Positions 55,274 through 64,000 of a stretch of DNA of 64,000 bases are shown here, in pieces; within the stretch, counting starts at the first letter, position 1, and each line of letters starts with the position of its first letter. Origin of the DNA: Bombus terrestris (Eukaryota > Arthropoda > Insecta > Hymenoptera > Apidae); contig NC_063277.1 in the NCBI RefSeq assembly GCF_910591885.1, positions 8,432,001-8,496,000 on the forward strand, given 5' to 3'. The notes under the pieces are model-generated. The model worked only from the letters and a program-made list of their open reading frames with translations. It searched no databases and had not been told where the DNA came from. The position numbers and the translations under genes were made by a program.

Positions 55274-58200
55274 CCTCGAGAACATTGAAACAATGGATCT
55301 CATCTCTCCCATCTTTTATTCGTGTGGCTTCATTGTCTGCGTTCGCAGAAACTTGTTCTAATAATCTTAGAACGATCTTATTGATTTGCAAATCTGATTC
55401 GAAACCGAAGACGTTCGAGTTAATTGTATTCGTGTAAACCCTTCAATTAACCTCTGGCTGGAAGGAAGCGTAAAATTTGAAGCTTGCTTCTATCAATATT
55501 TTTACAATTTCAAAAATTTAATTAATCATTAAATTAGTTATTATATTGAATGTAACGAAGTAGAACGTTGATAGGATCTGGTATGAATTGGGATTGTTGA
55601 TTCGCAAAATACGATAAGCTATTTTTCAGATAAAATAAACTATTTACTTGTCTGAAATTTAAAAAAAACTATTTTAATTATTCAGGGGAAGAACAATAAT
55701 CAAGGACTATTATCAGGATCGTTTCTGGCGAAAATTAGAGCAATAAAAAGAATTCTTTGAAACGTGTTTGCTTGAGTATATTACTCTTAATCTATGGTTT
55801 TCTTATTTTAAAAATATTATATACACTAGACTGTTTCACTGAATATGCATTCTTAAAAGGAACTTCCATGTAAAATTATATTTTATCTGTTTAAAAGGAA
55901 TACTAATTATAATAGAACAAAAGTTTAGTATTCATAAAATTGATGTAGAATTTATTAAAATTTAATAGATGTAGGAATAAGAAAAATTCACGTAAAATTT
56001 CTTCATACCTGTTTTTTAAGCAACGCATCCTTTTCAGTTTTACAAAAAATTACCCGCTTCTATGAAGTGCGAGTTTATGGCTCATATACCTCATTACCAT
56101 TTTCATGAAATTTAAATATCGCATTATACTCATATTTACAATCACATGAAGTTAAAATATTTTGGTATTTTAGTATTTTTTTCATGGAAGTTTCTTCTTC
56201 TATACATTGCTGCACTTCTTAAAGAAGGTAATTAAAATAAAAAGTTGTATATGATAGAAGATTCTTTTTATCGAAAAGTGTGCAGTACATCCCAAGAAAT
56301 TTATAAAATATCTTTTTTTTTAACTACATCAATGCTAGCAACAATAATAGAAATAATTATGGTATTACAAATACACTACCAGCTATAAGAATTAATACAT
56401 CAACTGCGATATTCAGTATAAACGCTTTTAACTGTACTTATATCCAAATTGTCTTATTACAAACTTCTTATAGTATTAAGTCTTATTTTATAATATGAAA
56501 TACTAAGCAAAGTAGGAATTTTCTAGTCTCCCAGTAAATGCAAAATAACTGATATTTACTGCAGGCAGTGTGTATATAAGCCATTTACAGTGGGTTCTAA
56601 ATTACAAGTATATCACTTAACCCACATTTTAATTTTAATTTTGGATGGTTTTAATTTTATTAAAAAAACCTATACAAAACTGTATGAAAAAGCAGTGAAT
56701 ATTTTGTAAGCTAAACTCATGAATGAATGACGTTAATCAGATCTTTCATAAACGTGAAGCTAGAAAATGTAAGAGGCAGAGGTATGTTTAACCCGGAAAA
56801 GTTACGATCGACTGGCTAAATTATTTAAAAACGAGTCACTCTCTTTAAGGCGCAGCCCATCGTTTCTTGCCTAGCGGCGACAGGGACCTGCGAGAGAGGA
56901 ATGGATGTGGTTCCATTCATGCTTATTTCAAGCTCATTGTGTGCCCGGTGTATTCAGCCTTTGACTTGCTTCTCGTGTTGCCACTGCAGCAATGTTTCAT
57001 AGAGAGCAAGAGGCATGTGCATGTCACTAGCTAAAATCAGGAAATATCGCTGTCACATTTTCTTCGATGCTAACGAACATTACTAAAGAAGTAACGCCCT
57101 TACGATTCGATGATACCTCCTAATGCCTTTTGTAGCAAATCGTGACACACTACGATTTTGCCAATACATTCCTGAATCACTAACTTATATCTAGAACAGA
57201 TATTGTTAATATTCTGTTTGAAAATGAACACAGAATAATAGTTTTGGAATAATAATTTTCTTCGAGATAAGGAAGTAAACTTTGAGATGATCGATATTAT
57301 ATATGTTATTAACGACGGCTGTCAACGCTAGAATTTACTAGATCGATCAAAATTGATCAAATAATCTTAACAATTTCTCGTAGAAATTTCATAAACTCGC
57401 CACTATACATTTTTAAGTTTGAATGATCTTTTTGTCAAATATGGGGATGAAAGTTTGTCCTGTCCCTTGCGCCGTGTATTTCTTTCCTATACTTTTCAGT
57501 TTGATTTTCCTGGTACAAGTTCCATACTGCTGTCGATAGTTCTAATATTAATTACATTTTTTCACGTTTTTACTGTGTGATTGATAAATCAGGCGAAAGG
57601 AGTCTGTTTTATATCTATGCTTGCAATGGAAATTCAAACAATATATTTTAAAGGTTTATGTCAGTTGTGTATATGCTGAAAATTTCATCAAAATCGATTG
57701 ATGCAGAAGCGACAGGCGTCGAAGGACGAAGATCGTAAAAGGGTCTTTACATTTATTCACATTTTTCACGATTTTCACCATTTATCACCGTTCGTCGCTC
57801 ATAGCAGTACGTATATATGTAACTGGCGTAAATTCTCAAAATGTGTTGTTTAAATTGTCATTATAGGCCTAGATAAAAAAAGCTTGTAGAAAACTTTACT
57901 TTTACGTTTTTCTTCGCGATTTCCACTAATTGCAACTTTTCCCAAATTTTTTTTACACGTCATCTACCAAACTAATTCTTCTAACTTCTAAAAAAAAAAA
58001 AAAGATAAAAACAATAAAAAAAATTTGAAGACGTTTGTTTTAATTTTAAGAAGGTTATACTATTTTAAAGAGTGTCCGAATATTAATAGAAATAATTGTG
58101 TATCAGAAGCGAAAATTTTAAAAGGTTCAGTACGGTATAAATGATGAAATCTTAGTATACAGCGCATTTTATATAATAATTGTCTTTGTATGATGTCATC

Positions 58201-58739
58201 ATCGTTATATTCTGATTAACAAAAACTATATAGATAAGTAAAGTATATACTACCTATGTAAAGAATTAAGGAAACGAACTCAGCTTATCTTCAAACGACG
58301 CGATATGAAGTCAAACTAATTCAGAGTATAAAGTTTCATATAACGTCTCTAGAAGACTCCAAGAATCAACAAGAGGAAATTGAAGCAATTAAATAACTTC
58401 CGCTAATGCGCATGTTCCAACATATATAATCTATCATACTAAAATTTTCAGCAAGTTCTAAAATAACTATGCGCATCCAATGTCTAAATAATTTCTGCCT
58501 CAACTTACTTTGATCTACCCCAAAATTAAATTCTTCAAGCTAAAATATTACTTTGTTATGCAACAGTGAACACATTTAAAATCAAATAACAATAAATGTA
58601 ATTTTTCAAATAGAAAATAGCAATTAGTTTAACTTTGCCTTTTTTAAAAATAAAAATTTCTGATGAAAATATCCTTCATGTGTTTTTCTTCGGTATTTTG
58701 TCTAAATACGAATACTCTAATATTTGTAATACAATTTTT
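55274..58739. other. Upstream flank or 5' intron of the receptor
   Basis: No coding gene seen. 56830-57010 is GC-raised and could be a regulatory element or a non-coding exon. 57420-58003 reads like an interspersed repeat, ending in a 14-base A-run at 57990-58003. Given the acceptor at 58741, this stretch probably lies in an intron of the receptor transcript. Confidence 0.45.
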
Positions 58740-58775
58740 AGGAAACGGGAGAGGCAACGGGAACGTCTTTGTCGC
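58740..58775 (+). other. Splice acceptor and 5' UTR start of first coding exon of the receptor
   Basis: A T-rich tract ends in AG at 58740-58741, followed by GAAACGGGAGAGG and the ATG at 58776. This reads as a 3' splice site, so exon sequence would start at 58742 and the transcription start lies upstream of an intron. Purine-rich sequence just inside the exon could act as a splicing enhancer. Seen: the acceptor motif. Inferred: its use. Confidence 0.6.
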
Positions 58776-61700
58776 ATGTACAATCAGATTTTGACGGAAT
58801 GCTCGCAGCTAAATGGAAGCTGGCCTGACCCGGATGATCCGCGCTGGAGCAGTGGGGAATATGTAGAACTTCTGTCAGACTGGTTTCCGTCAAATATTAC
58901 CAACGGAACGATAACAGCAAATGCAACAACCTCATCAACTGGTAACACACAATTAAATTTTTCTCGATGCCATTACTCATACTTAGTGAGTCACATTTAC
59001 TCGAAATTGCTTTTTATCATTAAGACGTTGTCATGAATAATTTTAACAAACAATTCTAATGATATATAATATATATACTTGTTCTTTCAAAATCAACTTT
59101 GGTAAAAAATTAATTAATGATGATTCCAACTTAATGAATAAAATAGTGACAAGATTAAAATATAACAGCATGCAGGGACCCAATACTAATACTTCTTTTT
59201 ATTTATAATTGAATAGAAATGAGAAGCGCTTTTTTACTGAAAAGACATTCTATATATTAACAGCGGAGCCTTTTGCGCCTGTTCTACCGCCCTTCGAACT
59301 CTGGCAGACGATACTGATTGCTTTCTCCCTTGCATTATGCATACTGTTAACTGTCGGCGGTAACATTCTCGTCCTTCTGGCATTTATCGTAGATAGGACC
59401 ATCAGACAACCGAGCAACTACTTCATTGCCTCATTAGCAGCCACTGATATGCTTATTGGTAAGTATTCCTGCTTTTTATATTTTTTTGTCGTACAACTAT
59501 AGGTAAATTATCCTTATTTTTGTAAATGATATTGCCTTGAAAAGGTAACAAAATACAATTACACTTTATTTATTAGAAGCGTTGGTCATATTGATACAAA
59601 TATTCTGCACTTATATATGTAGAGTAAACGAAAATTGTTTATGAATCATTAGATAGTTAAGTTATTACTAAATTAAAATTATTAGTATATAGAAATATTA
59701 TGTATTACAATACAATTACAACTTGTATTTTATTACATTTCATTACACGTTATACTTCAGTGAAATTACGTAGTGGGTTATTTCTTTCCATTTCCTCTAT
59801 TTCCTCCTTGCTATTTTAGAAATAACGCTTTAAAATATTTATATTTCGCCTTAGGATTTCAGTACATACCAAGCTTGCAATCATAGAATTTTGTTAGAAT
59901 AATTTACATGCAATGTGATACCTTCTATGTTGAATTGATCTAATCGTGACACAATTGTTAAACAGGCACCGTCTCCATGCCATTCTACACGGTCTACGTT
60001 CTGATGGGATATTGGAATCTTGGGCCCTTGCTTTGCGATTTATGGCTGTCCGTAGATTACACGGTATGCCTGGTATCCCAGTACACAGTATTACTGATTA
60101 CGATTGATCGATTTTGTTCAGTGAAAATAGCGGCACGATATCGCAGCTGGCGCACGAAAAATCGCGTAATCTGGATGGTTACCATTACTTGGATTATCCC
60201 AGCCTTGCTCTTCTTTATCAGCATTTTTGGTTGGGAGCATTTTATCGGCTATAGAGACTTAGATCCTGGCCAGTGCACTGTTCAATTTCTCAAAGATCCA
60301 GTTTTTAACACTGCTCTTATCATTGGCTATTATTGGACGACACTCGTGGTTCTATTTATTCTTTACGGTGGTATATACAAGACAGCTTACGACATGCAGA
60401 AGAAGAGCGAGGCAAAACAGCGGAAGATGCAATCCATGGTTGCTTTAAGTGCCGGTGCAATGTCTAGCATGGCAGGTCGTGCAGCAGGAATAGGAATATC
60501 GAAGACACAGAGTACTCTTTTGAGTCAGGATAAGCCAAAATTGAGTGCATCGGTTGAAGAAGGAACAGGTGGAGATGGTTCAGGGCAGAAATCTTCCTCA
60601 AAAACTTCTGGAACTGGTGCAACCGATTCGACTGAAAAGCAAGCGTATGGAAGCACCGTTCCCACAGAGACAGAAAAATCAGAAAGATCTAGTAGTCCAG
60701 CATTTGATTCCGACGAAGAGAGCACTATGGGTCCGGCTCAACAGCTCAGTAGCATCAGAAAACGATCCTCTCTAGCTGGACTGGTTGTTCAATCTGGCGC
60801 TCTTCCAGTTTTCTCGACTAATGGCCACTTAAATGGAATCGTACCCGCAAAGATTGACATAAACATGCAGTCGAAAAAGTTTCTTTCGATGAACTCGACG
60901 TGCGATATAGGTACAACGACACAAAAAGCTCAGACATTGCCAAAGATCCAAGAATTGAGTCTTTTAGATACAGACAACGTGCTAGATCCTGACAAATCAA
61001 GTAGTCAGACGTTAACACCTGAACAATCTCACTGTGATGGTCACAATCAGCAACAACCCTTGACCTCCGCTGAAACATCACCACCCACTCATCCTACTCG
61101 GTCTATTAGCAGCAGCCAACAAAATATTATACCACCGCCTACGCAATTTCAGAGTAGTCCACAAGTCTCTGACAGTCCTTCTACTTCGTTATCTGACAGA
61201 CCTAAGTCACTCGTTGTGTCTTCTCATGGTACTGGTACTTACGACATTTTGACTGGCTTGGATGGCGGAGACTTGAGATACATGGACGAGAGTTCGGTAA
61301 TTTTACCAAGTCCTTCTTACGAAAGTCCATCGTCTTCTTTGTCGTACAGCTTAGCGAATCCTCTATCGAGTGCACCGTCATCTCCAATTCTAGGAAACGT
61401 GTCTGCAACGCCGAATACGAGTTTGTTACAAGCTGCTCTAATCAGAGCTACGGCGCAACAAGTCAACAACCAACAATCGGTTCAAAATAAACAAAGTCAG
61501 CCTCTACCGGTGATGTCTAATGCATCCAGTCAGACGCATCCTCCTCGTGTATTCATCACTCAGAAATCGAACGCTGCTTCTCAGACCTCACCAACCGTTA
61601 GCAAAGTGCATACAGAGGTTACAGTAAAGGCGAAGGACACGAAGCAACAGCCTGTGACGACCATTGTCAGCATACCTACAGTGGAAAATTTTAATAACGC

Positions 61701-62214
61701 GATGAATCAGTTTTCGGATCTAGATACGAAAGTCAATCCTCCTCAGAATTCATCCTCTAGCGGTAGCATGGTTCCAACGATCTCTGGCACAACAGGAAAC
61801 GAACAGGATCCAAAGAAACAATCAAAGAAGAAAGATTGTAGAAGCAACGAGGAAGGTGGGTCCAGGAAAGATTTCGTGAAGACAATTGGCAAACGTTTGA
61901 AGACCAAGACGCAAAGAAGGGATCCTTTATTAGGACGACAGAAGTCTCGAACAGAGAATAGAGCCAGAAAAGCGTTTAGGACCATATCTTTTATTCTGGG
62001 CGCGTTTGTCGCCTGTTGGACACCGTACCACATTTTGGCTCTAGTGGAGGGTTTCTGTTCGAACAAACCGTGTACGAACGAACATCTATTCATGTTCTCA
62101 TACTTCCTGTGTTACACTAACAGTCCTATTAACCCATTTTGTTACGCCTTGGCTAACCAGCAGTTTAAGAAGACTTTCACGAGAATATTGAAGGGTGACC
62201 TGCACATGACGTAA
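58776..62214 (+). CDS. gar-2: Muscarinic acetylcholine receptor, gar-2-like (non-A type, B/C class), complete, 3 coding exons
   Basis: Class A GPCR expected to bind acetylcholine at the neuronal plasma membrane and signal through G proteins. Exons 58776-58941, 59264-59458 and 59966-62214 join in frame across two phase-1 GT-AG introns to give 869 residues ending in TAA. The extracellular N-terminus has N-glycosylation sequons at N13, N40, N43 and N49. TM1 is about 69-97 (N89), TM2 106-130 (D117), TM3 144-170 with C144, ligand-site D151-Y152 and DRF at 168-170, TM4 has W196, ECL2 C224 pairs with C144, TM5 is about 234-258, TM6 791-815 with WTPYH at 805-809, ECL3 has C818/C823, and TM7 has CYTNSPINPFCY ending at Y847. 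The third intracellular loop (about 259-787) is very long and rich in Ser, Thr, Gln and Pro; the C-tail is only 22 residues. His at 6.52, where vertebrate receptors have Asn, and the SQYTVLLITIDRF core place it with insect B/C-type (gar-2-like) receptors rather than A-type. Choosing between B and C needs a tree. The ATG has a weak Kozak context; upstream in-frame sequence RKRERQRERLCR runs to the acceptor at 58741, so a longer N-terminus is possible. Confidence 0.93.
58942..59263 (+). other. Receptor intron between coding exons 1 and 2 (322 bp, phase 1)
   Basis: The donor follows ACT-G with GTAACA; the acceptor ends TATATTAACAG before CGGAGCC. Joining G to CG restores an Ala codon and the frame SST-A-EPFAP. 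A nearer AG at 59215-59216 does not keep the frame, which supports the chosen acceptor. Confidence 0.85.
59459..59965 (+). other. Receptor intron between coding exons 2 and 3 (507 bp, phase 1)
   Basis: The donor is a consensus GTAAGT directly after ATDMLI-G at the inner half of TM2; the acceptor is TTGTTAAACAG before GCACCGTC. Joining gives Gly-Thr-Val-Ser-Met-Pro, matching the TM2 to ECL1 region of muscarinic receptors. Confidence 0.92.
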
Positions 62215-64000
62215 AAGAAAGGATAAAGATGGAAGGAGACGAGGAGGAGATACAAGATGTAGCTTGGAGGTGAATATTACGAAGAAGAAGGCCTTCCATG
62301 ATTAAATACCGAATTATATTTACACGCCATGATCATGGTTAAATTGGAGAATAACGTAGTAGACAGTTTAAATACAGAAGAGTCGTGTATCGTGTGCTTC
62401 ATGTATATAGTGATAGAGGATGCGTTGGTGTAGTTTTAGATCGCAGTCAAGCATGTACATAATGTATATGTATGAATATTTGTTAAATTCTTGTGCAGAA
62501 ACATGCGTAACAAGCAACATGTAGAAAAATGACGTATTTAGATAGCTTTAGGTAACTGTGCGTATTACAATAATAATCGCTACGATAAGTGCTTCAATAT
62601 ATATATATATATATATATAGATTATAAATCACCGATTAAGTATTCTTTAAAAAGGAAATACAGATATGTAAATCTCCTAGTTTAACGAACGATCGAATCG
62701 TTCGATAAAAGGACAAGAAGTAAGATTATAGGAAGACATCGATTTAAAAAAAGAAAAATATCACTGCATCATGAATGTTCTCGAGTCAAAGACGAAAAGC
62801 TTTAATTATTCATTTTTGCGGCCAATTGTATGTGGTGTTATTGTCGCACGAGCCTCTCGTGCGAATATTATGGTTTCATATCTTCAACGATAGAGAAATA
62901 TTTTTTACGAGCAACGAACCAGATGGAAATAGCTCGTTTCGAAGACGTACCAAACAATCAAGGATTTTATTATCTATGTACGCACTGCCTTGAGGTGGCC
63001 TAGACGTTACGCGGGCCTTCTTTCTCCGAATTCAGTTACATTTGGTGCTGTCCTCGTGAACGAGCGTCCACGGATTTCTAATCGATAACATTTCCTTTTA
63101 AAATATTACGTAAAACGCATTGACTTCATCGGATGAAGTTTTCAGAAACTCATTGATGACATTGACATTACCTTCATTTTAGATTTTATAGATCGAAGAG
63201 GATTCCCTATCATGCGAAAAGGAATTTTGCTTTTCTTTAGAAATTATATATTTTGTTGTACTTTCTCGTAGGTATTTTAATTGAAAATTTCGAATGGTAG
63301 AAGGATGTTACACTTTTCAAGTAAAAGAATGATCACGGAAGATTTAATCGTTAAAATAGCTTGAAACTTTGAAAAAATTACTTTAATAATATTTCTATAA
63401 CGAAAGATAAGATCATTACACTTTAATTTCTTAATTAAATTACTTCTCATCAAAATGAACAAAGCGGAGGCTTTTGAGCGGTAATGTACATTTCACAAAT
63501 AAATCTAAAAATGATTATGTCAATGTCATTTATTCATTCGTAAAACACTAATCGTAATAAGCGACGCAGTTTGTATAAATCGACGTAACCATCACAGCAT
63601 ATACTTATATAAACGTTACGAGGAATATTCACTTATTCATAATAGGCGCATACATTTTATATTTTATTGATCTTCTTCTATTCTCAAATGCTAATTATTT
63701 ATTTTTTTCGTCATAGAAAATATTGATATGCTCTACCTGTGTAAATTTCAGAAAAAATCGGAATTTTATAAAACGTTTCGTTACTGTTTTGACTGAGTAT
63801 GCTTTCTATTTAAAAAAAAAGCTATATTAATGAAACTTGAGAAACAGGTGAAATTGGTCTCATGAGACTAATCCATTAACGATGTACAACTTTGATACTG
63901 TTAATCGAGCTTTCTGATACAATCACTAATTAAATAAAGACAAAAACATTAAATCCAAATTCCTTTCCAGATATCATGCTTTAAGAGGAATATATTTTTA
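62215..64000 (+). other. Receptor 3' UTR and downstream sequence
   Basis: After the stop codon the sequence stays non-coding to the window end. It is likely 3' UTR for at least several hundred bases. Possible poly-A signals are ATTAAA near 62302, AATAAA near 63500 and AATAAA near 63933, but I cannot tell which is used. It contains an AT dinucleotide run at 62597-62619. No convincing ORF was seen on either strand. Confidence 0.5.
62597..62619. repeat. (AT)n microsatellite
   Basis: An uninterrupted AT/TA dinucleotide run of about 23 bases in the presumed 3' UTR of the receptor gene. Likely length-polymorphic. Confidence 0.9.

Noticed and set aside
1..64000. CRISPR array, operon-like cluster, rRNA genes, mitochondrial insertion
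   Set aside because: No regularly spaced repeats, gene clusters, rRNA-like or mitochondrial coding stretches were seen.

Overview
This is an AT-rich, gene-poor stretch of an insect nuclear genome. Spliced genes with GT-AG introns, a muscarinic-type GPCR, mariner/Tc1-type DNA transposon relics and many simple repeats all point to an arthropod. The strongly AT-rich background with scattered CpG-rich patches and few transposons fits a hymenopteran, probably a bee, but the species cannot be fixed from the sequence alone.

The one secure gene is at the right end on the + strand (58776-62214): a complete muscarinic acetylcholine receptor of the non-A (gar-2-like, B/C-type) class. I rebuilt it from three coding exons (58776-58941, 59264-59458, 59966-62214) joined by two phase-1 introns with GT-AG borders. 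The product is 869 residues, with seven membrane segments and a third intracellular loop of about 530 residues. A splice acceptor at 58740-58741, just before the first coding exon, shows that the transcript starts further upstream. A CpG-rich patch at about 10.85-11.2 kb, followed by exon-like sequence ending in a strong donor at 12078/12079, is a candidate distal promoter and 5' UTR exon. If it belongs to the receptor, most of the window is one 5' intron of about 46.7 kb; this is inference.

The left and middle (1-58.7 kb) are mostly non-coding. They hold three short mobile-element relics read directly from their ends: a 215-bp internally deleted mariner (5292-5506) with perfect inverted ends and a piece of transposase C-terminus; a 220-bp poly-A retroposon with a 14-bp target-site duplication (13325-13572); and a 235-bp Tc1/mariner-type MITE with 53-bp inverted ends (42400-42634). 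There is also a foldback structure (3985-4148) beside an AT-rich 20-bp tandem repeat, a diverged duplicated segment (50.44-50.70 kb), a 63-bp tandem duplication (55144-55273), a dispersed 50-bp repeat pair (26.5/27.1 kb) and several microsatellites.

The only other protein-like reading frame of note is a 108-residue ORF on the minus strand (36133-36459) that I do not recognise. I saw no tRNA or rRNA genes, no CRISPR array and no multi-gene system; a novel system is not evident here.
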